Of a stretch of DNA of 64,000 bases, positions 10,464 through 21,788 are shown in pieces. Position 1 is the stretch's first letter. Every line of letters starts with the position of its first letter. The notes below the pieces were generated by a model, which saw only the letters and a program-made list of their open reading frames with translations, did no database searches and was not told the origin of the DNA. The position numbers and the translations under genes are program-made. Source of the DNA: Gonatopus flavifemur (Eukaryota > Arthropoda > Insecta > Hymenoptera > Dryinidae); assembly GCA_018340375.1 (NCBI GenBank), contig JAFFJZ010000001.1, forward strand, positions 55,792,001 through 55,856,000, written 5' to 3'.

Positions 10464-11387
10464 CCCATACAGGGTTGAACAATTGGCCCAATAATGGCAC
10501 GTTACTGGACCACAAACGGCGTTCTTTGCCCGTTAATGGCGCCCATTAATGGCTCATCAATGGTTAATTGCTGGATGATAACGTGGGTCCAGTAATGGCA
10601 ATAAATAATGGGCCATGTATAAAATTATTGATTGGCCCAGTAATGGGGCTAAATGATCCCGATTTATGGCCAGAAATTTCGGGATAATGTTCGAATGTTA
10701 GCCATCAATGGCAGATTACGAGGGCATAATAATAATGATATCCAATGGTAATATGACTGCGTTCCAGAATAATCGGTTCAGTATTAGTTCAAATGAGTGG
10801 TTAAGCGTGACCCAAAACACTTTTTTGTTTTTGGGATGTTTGTCATTCCAGTTTTCACAAGATCAGAAATGGATGTTTTTTTCCAAATAGATTTGCATGC
10901 CTGATATTTCGACAATCTCAAATGTAAAATTATACGAGTCAAAAGTATTCTCGATAAATCAGTTGAATTCAGTTGCTTATTCCTTCAAATTTTTTTGTTA
11001 TTTACATGAGAAAGTAATTGATTATCTATATGAATAAGAATTCATTTGAATCATGTAAAACGTATTTGATGGATATGAATTATTTATTCAACGTAATAGA
11101 AATAAGGCCAAAACAAACTTTTTTCAGGGGTGATTACGAATACAATACATTCAACTTTGGAATCCATTTCACTCAGTAATAGGCCATATTCCAGCCAGTA
11201 ACGGGGAATCAATTGTTGGCCGTTTACCGTAGCCGTATATCGGCTGTTTTCATTGCTGGCCTTTCTTATCAGCCAGTGGTGGGCCACAGTTGTGCCAATG
11301 ATGTGAATCCATTATTGGCCATTAAATGGTAGCCATACATGGGCCGATTATTGGCTGTGTTTACATTCTCGGGGTTTCCTGTATGGG
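10464..11387. repeat. Word-filled element, word CCAATAATGGCCC
   Basis: Ends CCCATACAGGGTT and GTTTCCTGTATGGG are inverted. Across 900 bp the words AATGGCCCA, TTGGCC and GGCCATTAATGG recur in both orientations, most densely at both ends. The middle (10730-11110) is AT-rich. Confidence 0.75.
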
Positions 11388-11686
11388 AAATTAGCCAACA
11401 GTGTCAAGCTGGAGTTCATAGCACACAATGCTTCTGAGTTATTCGAATTTGGAAAAAAATCTAAAAATGCCCACATCTCAAAGATCAAGCCTCAAAATAA
11501 TTGTTTCCAAACGCGGAAATTATTGCGATTTTGGCTGCAGAATACCTCCTGTAAAATCCGATCTGCGAGTTCAGGGACACCCGGTATGGTCATATATATG
11601 AATTATATACAATTTTGAAAATCTTTTCACTCGAGATGAGATAATTTTGGATATAACTTTTTTTATATAGATACTGTAATACTAAC

Positions 11687-11897
11687 TCCCCGGAAGTAGT
11701 TGTATATACAGATGATCGTCGTCGCGTGGGCGCAGATCCGAAATTACTATCATTCGTATGATTTTCTGTGTCCCCACAGAAAGGTGAAGATGGTCGCCGT
11801 TTTCGTTTACTTTGACGAACCGAAGAAGGTCTTTTTTGTAAAATTGCACATGCAGAAACTGAATAGTCGTCATCTTCTGCTGCAGCTTCTTCTTCGT
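11687..11897 (-). CDS. Tmc: TMC channel-like protein, Ser/Arg-rich N-terminal tail exon
   Basis: Acceptor TTTAAATTTCAG; donor GA|GTTAGT. Only one frame is open across the 211 bp: EEEAAAEDDDYSVSACAILQ, KRPSSVRQSKRKRRPSSPFC, then a polar stretch ending in TRRRSSVYTTTSG. RRRSSV.TT.SGDTAIS joined to the next exon is typical of insect TMC N-termini. The acidic start followed by basic RS runs suggests a disordered cytosolic tail with phosphorylation sites (inference). Phase: 2 bases in, 2 bases out. Open frames on both strands here in other registers are shadows. Confidence 0.88.
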
Positions 11898-12140
11898 CTG
11901 AAATTTAAATGATTTATTCAGTGTGTAACAAGGATTGGTTTTCTCGTTCCGATGTAAAACAAATGGAAAATAGAACACGCCTATGTGGAAGAATTCTCAA
12001 AATTATGTGTGTATTGTATATATTCCAATATAGTTTTCATGTAATTCATGTACAATGATATGTTACACTGAGAGCAAAAGTGATACTCAAATTGTTATCA
12101 AGCAAAATCAGGATAAAAACTCTTGAGGGCCAGAATGATA

Positions 12141-13336
12141 CACTGAGAAAAGTGAACTGTAACTATTACCATGCGAAAATGGTAGTTGAATGCAGCCCTC
12201 TAACTCCCCCACTCTTTGTGTTCCTTACTATCGCCAAATGGAACTAATCCGCATATCACGCTGATGGTCTTGATGGGCTGCATAAAATATACCTATTATT
12301 CAGTCGTCCAATCAAATTAAAAGGAATAGCCCACCAACACAAGTGGCGCAATCTATCGGTTTAATGTTTTGGGTTACACTAAGAATACCAAGTCTTCTAT
12401 AGTTTAGCCAGGGAGTCGGATAGGGCTGGTTGAATGACAGAATCTCTAAGTTGAAGATGGCGACTACGTTATTTGGTATCCATCTTCATGTAAATGGTAA
12501 CCATTCCCATGTACATAAACATTGCCACTAGGGGTGTGCGGGTACCCGAGGCATCGGGTTTTTATCGGGTCGGGTTTTTCAATTACCCGAGTTTTTCGGG
12601 TACCCGATTACATTCGGGTAATTCAAATATAGCAAACGTTTTCCTCAGCAGGAAATATTGTGACAGCAACTCGATCAAGATTGCTGACAAAACATGTGGA
12701 AGAGTTGTGCTCCCTCCATTCAAATTTAAAAATATGAAAAAAGAATGATATTTATAAGAAGAATATTTATTTTCATTGATATTCAAGATTCTATATTGTG
12801 GTTACTAAATAAGAAAATAGATAATATATTATTTATGAGATATGAATGTGATTATATTTTTTAATTGAATTAAAAAATAAATATAAACATTCCATGAAGC
12901 AATTTGGAGATTTCTTAATGCGCTGCATAATCAATTACATGGAGTAACAACCCTAATAGACTTGTAGTGAATATGGCATTCTTCATATTAGAATTGAATT
13001 CATATGAAATCCCCTTATTCCTACAATCGCTCAAGACAATTTGTCCTTAAAATATCAACGGCAATGGCAACTTCGAATAGAAGTTGAAAATATTAAATTC
13101 AAGCGATTTTATTATATTCGGGTACCCGACTTGGAAAACCCGATTCAATCGGGTACCCGACCCGACCCGACCCGAAAAGAAAGACAAATCCCCGAACCCG
13201 ACCCGACCCGATAAAAAGTGCTACCCGCACACCCCTAATTGCCACGATTCTCCATAGTATCCGAAACTAAATTCGCGAAAATGTCCCCCAATTACGATTT
13301 GTACATGGTAATCATTACATTCCACTTCTTTCAGTG
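12141..13336. repeat. CACTGAGAAAAG-type element, word GGTAATCATTACC, host of a hAT element
   Basis: Ends CACTGAGAAAAGTGAACTG and CACTTCTTTCAGTG with TA flanks (12139-12140 and 13337-13338). Interior words are ACCATGCGAAAATGGT-like. The middle is taken up by 12529-13237. Confidence 0.85.
12529..13237. mobile_element. Non-autonomous hAT element, words GGGTACCCG/CGGGTCGGG
   Basis: Terminal inverted repeats TAGGGGTGTGCGGGTA and TACCCGCACACCCCTA. Perfect 8-bp duplication ATTGCCAC at 12521-12528 and 13238-13245. Such ends and an 8-bp duplication are typical of the hAT superfamily. The first and last 120 bp repeat GGGTACCCG, CGGGTCGGG and CCCGACCCGA. The middle is AT-rich with no transposase frame. 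Confidence 0.93.
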
Positions 13337-13663
13337 TACATCAAAAGTTCCCGGCAAAAGTGTTACACCTGAAATTCGGAATGCAAAGCAACCATAGAGA
13401 TAAAAAATGAAACATTGAAAAACTCGAGCAAAAACAAACCACCCACAACCCACATTTAGTATCTATGCGTTGGTGCGTTTTTGCCCCACAGAGGAAAAAA
13501 CATTAGTTGAAATCAGAGTTGTGAGCAAAAACCGCCAACTTCTCGTTGATTGGTAATTTCTTTGAGAATCGGAAATATGATTGGCCAGTCATAAAAGAAA
13601 CAGAAGATCACTAGAGTTGGCGGTTTCTTTGCTGGCAAATAAATCTGCTGGTTGAAATAATTA

Positions 13664-14500
13664 CCCGAGAACAAGATTAGATCTAACGAGATCTATGTAG
13701 ATCTCTTGAGATATATCCCATACAAGCAAAAATTTTGCTTTGTCTAAATAATTTCTTTTGGATGTCTATAAGATTTCTTATGCGACAGTTTTCACTGTCT
13801 TTATGATGTCTCTGTTTTAGAAATCTAAAAGATGTTTTTAGATCTCTTTTAGATGTCCCTCAGATTCCTCAAACTAAGACATCTTGAAGACAGTGAAAAC
13901 TGACGCATAACAAATCTTTTGGACAGAGCAAAATTTTTGCTGTATGGGATGCCCAGACAGCACAAATTTTTTATTGTCTCAAAGATTTCCACTGGATGTC
14001 TTAAAGATGTCTTATGCAACCATTTTCACTGTCTTTAAGATATTTTCGGTTAAGAAATCTAAAAGATGTCTTCAGATCTCTTTTAGACGTCTTTTGGATC
14101 ACTTACTGAAGATATCTTGAAGACAGTGAAAACTGTTGCATTGGACATCTTCAAGATATCCAGTGGGAATCTTTTAGACAATGACAAAGTTTTTTTTGCC
14201 TGGGTGTGCATCTTTTCAGATCTGAATTTTGGCAAAAATCTCTACAAGTTCCCTGATATCCACTTGTTTCTGAAGACTTCCATTTTGCAAGGAATCCAAG
14301 AATATCCAGAATTTTGTTTTCTCCCTATACCTTTTTGGATTTCTTCCAAAATTGAAATCTCCAGATGTAAGTAGAAATTGGAAAATCTCACAAATTTCTG
14401 CCAGAGTTGGAACCTTTAAAAATTTAGATCCGAAGAGATCTACATATAAACCAAGATATCTATATAGTAGATCTCATTAGATCTAATTTTTTTTCTCGGG
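13664..14500. repeat. CCCGAGAACAAG-type element, word AGATCT, carrying GATATCTT-word insertions
   Basis: Ends CCCGAGAACAAGATTAGATC and GATCTAATTTTTTTTCTCGGG-like, TA on both sides. Two successive blocks (13725-13965 and 13965-14205) carry AAGACAGTGAAAACTG, CACTGTCTTTA and AGATGTCTT. They look like two related inverted-repeat insertions in tandem. An open frame at 14117-14374 is not a gene. Confidence 0.85.
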
Positions 14501-14655
14501 TATTTAATTTTTAAGCGCATATGGGTCCATTTATTCTGTTAGAATAACAAATTCATTCGATGATTCAACCAATTCAAAATGATTTACTCAAAAAATTAGT
14601 TAAATCAACGAAAAAAATTGTTATTCTAACGAAGAAGTTGAATTGTTATTTCAAC

Positions 14656-14783
14656 TAATCTTTCTTTCCCATTTGTCATTTTTGCCCGGAGATTTCTGTG
14701 GTTGCTTTGTATTCCGAATTCTAGATGTATCGCTCTTGCCCGGAACTCTTAATGTCCCATTCTCGCTCTCAAAAGTTTCTACC
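14656..14783 (-). CDS. Possible TMC N-terminal exon (phase-supported)
   Basis: On the minus strand an open stretch reads VETFESENGTLRVPGKSDTS and RIRNTKQPQKSPGKNDKWER. It is charged and disordered, as expected for a TMC N-terminal tail but not diagnostic. The acceptor AAAATCAG has a mediocre pyrimidine tract. The only GT before the stop is ATTA|GTTGAA, a weak donor inside what looks like a repeat (14510-14660). In its favour, the phases fit exactly: it accepts the two bases left by 18332-18428 and leaves one for 11687-11897 (1 + 42 codons + 1). It could instead be a chance open frame. Confidence 0.4.
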
Positions 14784-15396
14784 CTGATTTTGCTCGACAA
14801 CAATCACATATTTGTATGTCACTTTTGCTTTCAGCGTATCATGTATAAAACTTATATGAAATTTTGAAATTTTTTCCATCTGGAGGAGACGACAGTTCAT
14901 TTTCATCAGGGTCAGCGAAAAATGGGTCGTAGCTTTTTTTGGAACAAACAACAATCGTTTATTCCCTTTCAATCCGTATCAAATAAAAATCGCCCTGATA
15001 TTCTGACATTCGCGAGACATTTAATTGATATCAGTGATGTCAAAGGAAACCGATCCTCTCTTATATTTTACAAGAATCTATTCAAACTACACAGATACTA
15101 GTGTTTCTTCGAATCTAACAAATTGTTATTTGTATAGGTTGGAATAAATATTTTTATAACGGAAATCAACACATTCTTCATGTAAAAAAATGTATGTTAT
15201 GGAACAAGGAGCAAATAATGAATTAGTTCAAACTAATAAAATATTGATTACAACCAAATAACAATTTCTTAGATCCAAAGGAATACTTTTGTCTATGCAG
15301 ATATTTATTCTATAAGAAATAATCGACCTAGTTCAAGGATCGATCCTCTTTGACATTACTTATTGATACCAATTCCATTTCCTTCGCCATCAATTG

Positions 15397-15687
15397 CACG
15401 CAGAGAGAAATTCTTGCTGAAAAAGCGATTCCGAAAAATCTGCTTTGCTAAATTCGCAAAACGGTTGCTGTTACAGAAAAAACATGGCAGATATTTGCTA
15501 ATTCAGTAAAATTTTCTAGTCGTTTGTATATCTACAATTCCGGATTGCTGAATGGCAAGGCGATTGTTAAAAGAACAAGATTTTTGCTGTAATAGCAAAC
15601 TTTTTGTACATTCAGCAACAAGTTTTGCCATATCAGCAAAGTGAGTTCCCGAGGGTTACAGTGTCAGCAACTTTTTTTCTCTGAGTG
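15397..15687. repeat. CACGCAGAGAGAAA-type element, word TTGCTGAATTAGCAA (copy 1)
   Basis: Ends CACGCAGAGAGAAATTC and CTTTTTTTCTCTGAGTG, TG on both sides. The interior repeats TTTGCTGAAT, AGCAAAAC and CAGCAA words. It is an uninterrupted copy and acts as the empty-site reference for 16139-16831. Confidence 0.85.
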
Positions 15688-16138
15688 TGGATTGTATACA
15701 CACAGAAAAAATCCTTTTCGAAAAACCAGTGCAGTTCCTCAGAAAACATTCTTAGCATATCTCCTCCAGCGTTCCAAATATTTATTATTTCACCTGAAAG
15801 ATATTGAAATAATCTTTGATTCCTCAATTTTGGAAATTTAAATCGTCGTTTAGACCTCCAAACAAATGACACCTTGAATATTTCTGAAACCGAAGCATTG
15901 GGGATGATTTCGATACGGTTGAAATGTTGATCGAGAGGTAAAAATGTTTTTTGAGTTTGTTACTGGGTCAAACCACGTCAACTGTGACAATAAATTTTCT
16001 TACATCACTTGGAACACAAGAAGTTGGTATATAGTATATGAATATTTTTTTTTTTTTGATAATTGAAAATTCTAGCAAAATTCTCTACAAAAATGATAAC
16101 TTGAAATAGGTCTGCATTAATTTGATGAAATTCCCATG

Positions 16139-16831
16139 CACGCAGAGAAAAATTCTTGCTGAAAAAGCGATTCCGAAAAATCTGCTTTGCTAAATTAGCA
16201 AAACGGTTGCTATTCTGGCAAGATATTTCCTAATTCAGCAAAATTGTCTCGCCGTCTGTATATCTACAATTCCGAATTAGTGAATAGCAAGCGCTTGGTG
16301 TTGCCGCGAGCCGCAAAACGAGCTGTAACGAGCTTTAGACTTCCACTGGATTTAGTTAGGACTATAAGAAATAAAAATTGTCTCAATACTTGGTTGAATG
16401 GTCCTATACTTTGGTTTGGAAGTTCATAATAATGCACAGTTCCGTGGATTTGATTTTTCAACCGGTTCATACATCAAACAGTATAGGTCCAGCTCGAATA
16501 TGTCGGCTCGAAACCGGCCCGAATATAAACTAATTTAAAACTCGTATCAATAAAGTTATATTCCAGTTCAAACCTTGAAATTCAGTTGAGGGTCTATTAA
16601 ACTGAATTTCAAACCAATTTGGTTGACTAAAAAAGAGTTCACTTTCAATCCAGATAATTTGAAATCTAAAATTCGCTACGGCTCGTTTTGCGGCTCGCGG
16701 CAACACTACAAGCGCTTGTTAAAAGAGCAAGATTTTTGCTGTTATAGCAAATTTTTTGCTAATTCAGCAACAAGTTCTGCCGAAGCAAAATTTCGAGGTT
16801 TGCTGTTTCGGCAACTTTTTTTCTCTGAGTG
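16139..16831. repeat. CACGCAGAGAAA-type element, word TTGCTGAATTAGCAA (copy 2, interrupted)
   Basis: Over its outer parts it is closely similar to 15397-15687, with the same ends and TG flanks. It is interrupted by the 413-bp element 16296-16708. Confidence 0.88.
16296..16708. mobile_element. Non-autonomous hAT-like element inside a repeat
   Basis: Inverted ends TGGTGTTGCCGCGAGCCGC and the complement of GCGGCTCGCGGCAACACTA. 8-bp duplication CAAGCGCT at 16288-16295 and 16709-16716. Comparison with the empty copy at 15397-15687 shows the same site without the insert. No transposase frame. Confidence 0.88.
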
Positions 16832-16927
16832 TGTTACAGTTTACTTTTGGCACATTCGATTTTCATTAGAAATTAGCAAGGTTCAACTCAATTCAACAAA
16901 ATTTCGGTAAAATTCAATAATTGTTCA

Positions 16928-17406
16928 CACTGAGAAAAATTTTCTTGTACAATTTCCCATCATCGCTGGTCAGTTTAGGATACACGGAGAGAAATTTGTA
17001 TTTAAATTTACTATGTTATTATTGTTTCCGAGGAACAGACTGAATTCTGTCGGATTTTACTATGAAGGACATATTTTTACTATGGTACAACAATAGAATG
17101 CTGATCGTATTTACTATGTTTTATGGGGGAACCCGTCATAGTTCAGTCTGTTCCTCGGAAACAATAATAACATAGTAAATTTAACTACAAATTTCTCTCC
17201 GTGTATAACCTGAAAACTACCAAATGTACTATCAAACGCGATAAACTGAACTGTTATTCTATTAACATCTACGACCAAAGCGAGTGAAGATAGCTAGAAT
17301 GATTGCAAAATTTACACATAATCGACAGCGTGTTTCGTGATTTTCAGAGTATATCCCAAATATACTAGCAATGATGGGAAATTGTACAAGGGAATTTTTC
17401 TCAGTG
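16928..17406. repeat. CACTGAGAAAAA-type element, CA target, host of 16983-17203
   Basis: Arms CACTGAGAAAAATTTTCTTG and GGGAATTTTTCTCAGTG, extended by TACAATTTCCCATCAT and its complement. CA on both sides. Interior words are CAGTTTAGG/CCTGAAAACT. Confidence 0.85.
16983..17203. repeat. CACGGAGAGAAA-type near-palindrome, TA target
   Basis: Arms of about 65 bp from CACGGAGAGAAATTTGTA, including TATTATTGTTTCCGAGGAAC, to AAATTTCTCTCCGTG. TA flanks both sides. The word TTTACTATG recurs inside. Confidence 0.9.
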
Positions 17407-17536
17407 CACATGGTTCAATAACTTTTAGTGAAATTTGTTGATTTTCATTGAAGTTCGTTAAAGTTTGAGGATTCTCATTGAATTTTATTGAAATATTGCA
17501 GGGCCAAAAGTCACCAAAATTTTTTCGGTAAGGCAT

Positions 17537-17893
17537 ATCGAATTCAATAAACCGATTCGTGAAATGATATTATGAAACAGTTCAAATTCCCACTGCTTTC
17601 TACATATTTACGCGATTACAATGAAATACATAGCAAATGCACAGTGTTCTATTCGCTTTGAGTTTCCAAAGAAACATTTTTGTATGTATCACTTCAATTT
17701 TGGATATTGAATTGTTCCTCGCATAATACACCCACTAACAACATTAAAACTCCGTTTGAGCTGATTCATCATGCGGAAAACAATATATTTCCCAAAGTAT
17801 CGCGTATGTAGAAAGCAGCAGAAATCTGAATTGTTTAAAAAATTGGGTTATTTCTCATAATATCATTTCACGATTCGGTTTATCGAATTCGAA
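17537..17893. repeat. Long inverted repeat
   Basis: Left arm through AATAAACCGATTCGTGAAAT and CTGCTTTCTACATA; right arm through TATGTAGAAAGCAGCAG and ATTTCACGATTCGGTTTATC. Each arm is roughly 70-90 bp. No coding content. Confidence 0.75.
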
Positions 17894-18331
17894 TACATTC
17901 TCATACTCTTCATGGAAATTTCATCAAATTATTGCGAAACTGCTTCGAATTATCAATTTTTTTATCCCACGTATGTATGAAAACTCAATGTCACAGTTGG
18001 CGTGTTTTTTTCATATTCTTCGATTAAACCGGGCAATGCAATTGATGGATCATGATGATTCAAAATTGTATACAATTATTTTATACAGTTGTTTATTTGC
18101 ATTTTATGCGCTACAAATAAGAATGCGGCTAAATGTGAGTCACTGGGTCACATTTCGGAGCTGATTAACTGATTTACACGGAAAAACAATAACTCCTTCA
18201 AATTTTGTGTACTCTCCCACGATTCTAACGATTCACAAGATACAACGCCAGTCTCAATGCCATATAAATATCACATGGATTCTAAAGATAATTAAAATAC
18301 CGATGTGTGATTAAATGTACGCGTTACTCAC

Positions 18332-18428
18332 CTCCGCCTATAGATATCCGCTGCATACTTTTTCACAGAAAATAATTTACTCCTGCGAAGAACTGTCACA
18401 CCCGCAACGGTAATACACTCCCGGAGGT
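18332..18428 (-). CDS. Probable upstream coding exon, likely of the TMC gene
   Basis: Bounded by acceptor TTTCATACAG and a near-consensus donor GGAG|GTGAGT. Two frames contain stops; the third reads LRECITVAGVTVLRRSKLFS and VKKYAADIYRRR. I do not recognise this segment as a known domain. It sits upstream of the TMC exons on the same strand, and its outgoing phase (2) fits 14656-14783. The incoming phase (1) requires an exon I could not find. Base composition is richer in G+C than the flanks. Assigning it to Tmc is inference; it could be an alternative 5' exon or belong to another transcript. Confidence 0.5.
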
Positions 18429-18911
18429 CTGTATGAAATATTAATTAAGCGAAATTCAATGAGATACGTGGACGTGGTTTGAGATATCACCCTTCGATCA
18501 ATGCGATCGGAAAAGTGACTGATAGGGGTTGTCGAGGGTCCACCATCGATGACCGTTGTGAGAGAAGAAGCACCACTTCCACCTGCTACTATAAACCTCG
18601 AGGGAGTATCGAACTAATTATCTTACATACCGGCATCATCCTTGCAACTGGATCGTCCTTAGTCACGCCACCTAAAATCCGGGTTAAAAACACAGTTTGT
18701 TTTTCTCACACACAAATGAACCGCTGCTAAATCAATTCGTACTCGAGAGATAATCAAAGCACCAAAAATTGATATGAACAAAGCGATAAAGTTTGAAGAG
18801 GATATTTGAAATATAGATTCCAGACATGGTTTTCGTGATTCAATGAACAATTGTATGAAGAAAAATAGGTTTTACATACATGTATATTTTACATGTACTT
18901 TTTGATTACGA

Positions 18912-19175
18912 ACTCTCTAAATCTGAATCAGTGGAATTTCACTGGATTGCAGTGATGAGTATACCACTGCGAACCAGTGCATATACACTGCGAATCAGTG
19001 AGTATTCACTGATTTTCACAGTGAAATACGACTAATTGTAATCAGTGAAAAGAACATCCAACTGCAGAATCAGCGACTATTCACTGATTATGCAGTGGAA
19101 TTCAACTGATTGAAATTAGTGGTATACTTATAACTGCGGAATCAGTCGAATTCCACTGATTCAGATTCAGAGAGA
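18912..19175. repeat. ACTCTCT-type element, word CAGTGGAATTCACTG
   Basis: Ends ACTCTCTAAATCTGAATCAG and CTGATTCAGATTCAGAGAG are inverted. CCACTG, ATCAGTG and CACTGATT words repeat across the interior. The end motif is shared with the AGAGTGAAA elements, although the inner word differs. Confidence 0.8.
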
Positions 19176-19339
19176 AGCGAAGCAAATGTGAAAACCGATA
19201 AAAACGACCCGAGACTTCTCAAAGTGTGCTCGCACTTGTTATGAATGCTTATCGCACTTTTTACCGGAAAGAGTCAATTGGCGCGAATTATGCTGTTCGG
19301 GTGGTTTCCTTATCTCGATAGAACATTTTTTTTTCACCA

Positions 19340-19909
19340 CACTGAGAGAAAAAAATTTGCTTTGTTGTTATGACAAACCCTTTCGCTGAATCAGCAAAAA
19401 GTTTGCTATCACAACAAAAATCTTGCTCTCCCAGCAGACGTTTGCTGATCTAGCAATTCGATATTGTAGATTATATAGATTGCTAGAAAGTTTGTTGAAT
19501 TGTTGGAAAACAGCAAACATTTGACTAATCCAGCAAAGTACACGGAGAAAAGAGATCTTCGAAAAATAGTAAAGTTCGCTGTCATACGTAGCACAGTCGT
19601 CCCCGATATCTGGAATAGTAAATTATGTCACGTCGCATTTTGATTTGTAGGCACATAAAATTTAAATCCAGGGATGGAAATCACAGAACTTGCTAATCCT
19701 CATAGTGATTCACAAAAATACTACGTGGCATTGCACTTTTCAATCCTTCGCATCACATAATCAGTAAATTATGTAGCTCATTCTGCTGAGAATATATTAA
19801 AAACATTTATTGCGATGTCAAATAGTGAACTCTGCTATTTTCCAAAGAGGCACTTTTCTGCGTGTAGGGTTTTAGAAATCACTATTTCAGCAGGGTTTTT
19901 TTCTGCGTG
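19340..19909. repeat. CACTGAGAGAAA-type element, word TTTGCTGA, host of 19541-19864
   Basis: Starts CACTGAGAGAAAAAAATTTG; the right end TTTTTTTCTGCGTG is diverged. The left half carries TTGCTGATCTAGCAA words. A nested CACGGAGAAAAG...CTTTTCTGCGTG element with TA on both sides occupies 19541-19864. Confidence 0.7.
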
Positions 19910-20080
19910 CGGAAACGCTTGAATTGTTTCAATATCTTCTTCAATAACTTGAGGGTAAAAAAAGGTAATTTTGGTGATATGAGTCATTCGGTGATAATTT
20001 TGCAAATTGTTTTTACGAATGCAAAAACCGATTTCAATGCACAGAATGATGTTATACAGTTACAAGAGACTCTCTCGTAA

Positions 20081-20207
20081 CCCTGCTTAAAGAATCTTAT
20101 TGAACCAATTGAAAACTGATTTAAATCCATTGAGAATCGGTTTGAATCGGTTTTCTGCTTCGGAATCAATGAGAATCAATCGGTTCAATGAGATTCTTCA
20201 AGCAGGG
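20081..20207. repeat. CCCTGCTTAAAGAAT-type inverted repeat, word GAATCGG
   Basis: Ends CCCTGCTTAAAGAATCTTAT and GAGATTCTTCAAGCAGGG. The interior repeats TTGAATCGGTT/AACCAATTGA. A related sequence lies at about 39300-39450. Confidence 0.75.
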
Positions 20208-20379
20208 AAGCGTATAACGTGGGCTAGTGCTTTCAGAACAATTTAGAAATTCACAATAAGGATTTGAAAAATTATCACCAAATATCATTACTTTACCAAC
20301 TAGCTTCATTGACTCTTGATATTCGTGTTTCTCACTTTCTAGGGCCACTTGAACGTCAATAAACATTTCGTCTCTTCCA

Positions 20380-21375
20380 ATGTCTTCTGGATGAGTTTAA
20401 GATGTCTTACGCAACACTTTCAGATATCTTTTAGATGTCTAAATTTCTTTTTTAGTCTAAAAGATATCTAAGATTTGTCTTGAAAGACTTCTTTTAGAGT
20501 TCTGTTACCCATGTGTGTACGGACCAATGGCCCAATGATGGACCAAGCCTGGCACAAGACCTGTCGAGACTTGTCTTGAACAATTTACCAAACTTGGCCC
20601 AAGCTTGGGAATGATAAGATCGGGGCAAGCTTGGGCCAGTGGTTTTGCCAGGCCCGGTCCAATTCATTTACCAAGCATCAACCAATGCTTCTTTGATCGC
20701 AGATATGGATGAAAAAAGTAATTGATTCATATTTCAGTTCATGCCTTTCTCCCTCAGAATACCCCGTACATGAATTATCTTAAAACGATAGAAAAAATGT
20801 GACAAGACTGGGACAAGCTTGTATGATCATTGGAAAATTTGCGTTCTTTGATATTTCAATCAATTTGATTCTATTGTTGAATTATGCTCAAACTAAACTG
20901 ATATGATCTGAATGAAATACCATAACATAAATTTTATAATGAATCCCTCGGGTCACCCGAAAAACTGATGGTTCATCTTCACGTGTATATCATCCCTAGT
21001 GAGCATAACTATCGGCCCAGGCCCGACCCGAGCCTGCCCCAGAGTGGGCAGCCTTCGCCGAAGCTTGCCCCAATAGTTATGCACACAAGGGTAGTCAATA
21101 TTCATGAACATTGTGCCACTCATGTGGGCAATATTGGCACAATTGTCCTCAACGAATGCTCGATTTTCACACTTATGCCAAGCTTGTACTAAATGTAATG
21201 ACCAGTTCAAAAATATTAACAAATGTACCATGACTGACTATCTTACCTTGGGACAAGCTTGGGGTTTTTTTAAGTCTTGGCAATAATACCTGCATGAGTA
21301 GATATCTTTTGGACTAAAAAACATAACTAAAAGTGTTGTGCAATACTTATCTAAACGACATCGCAAGACACGAAA
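20380..21375. repeat. TTTAGATATC-word element with an AAGCTTGG-word core
   Basis: Outer parts at 20395-20510 and 21300-21370 are inverted (AAGATGTCTTACGCAACACT against GTTGTGCAATACTTAT). The core, 20515-21290, is filled with AAGCTTGG, TTGGCCCA, GGACAAGC and GGCCCGG words in both orientations. ORFs on both strands in the core are word-encoded. Confidence 0.65.
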
Positions 21376-21788
21376 TGTTTTTTGGGTTCCAGTTGCACCT
21401 TATGTATTCTTTCTGGCCACTTCTATTCTCACCAGGGCAGATAGTACGGTGAGAAGAAAACTGTGAGAAGAAGCCAGGATTGATGTAAGAAAACCCTTAT
21501 GCAGTGAAAATCAATTTCACCATGCAGGGAAGAAACCATTAATTTTGAACGTGTTTCTCTAGAAACTGTATGGTTTTTAAATTTACGATCATGATGCCTC
21601 GATAATCAATCGGCCCATGGAGTTTAAATTTGGCATATGACTTCGATGGTCTGTCTTTCAACCTTGGTAGCGGCATTGTATTCGAATCATTTTTTTTTTT
21701 ATTATACTCCAAGAGAACGCGGGTCAAATAGATTGATTTTAGGTTGATTTTAGCTAAATTGATATTCCACGAACGTCCAATGAATCTT

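Larger units (their letters stand above)
9720..11584. repeat. CAGGGTGTCCC-type inverted-repeat element with several insertions
   Basis: The left end CAGGTTGTCCCAAAACTCGC pairs with the right end GCGAGTTCAGGGACACCCGG; TA flanks both sides (9718-9719 and 11585-11586). Arms also share ATTTTACAGG, CAAATTCAAATAACTCA and CTTGACAC segments, several hundred bp in all. It hosts 9773-9996, 10072-10246 and 10464-11387. An isolated left end recurs at 29375. Confidence 0.8.

Noticed and set aside
12494..12748. 84-codon plus-strand frame at a GGGTACCCG region
   Set aside because: Spans the left boundary of the hAT element 12529-13237, so it mixes host and insert.
18610..18665. Possible further upstream minus-strand exon ending in the strong donor CCG|GTATGTAAG
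   Set aside because: The phase that would join to 18332-18428 contains a TAA just after the only good acceptor; the other phases create a stop in the next exon. Could be non-coding 5' sequence.
20953..21286. Overlapping frames on both strands of up to 92 codons
   Set aside because: Encoded by AAGCTTGG/GGCCCG words in a repeat core; no domain on either strand.
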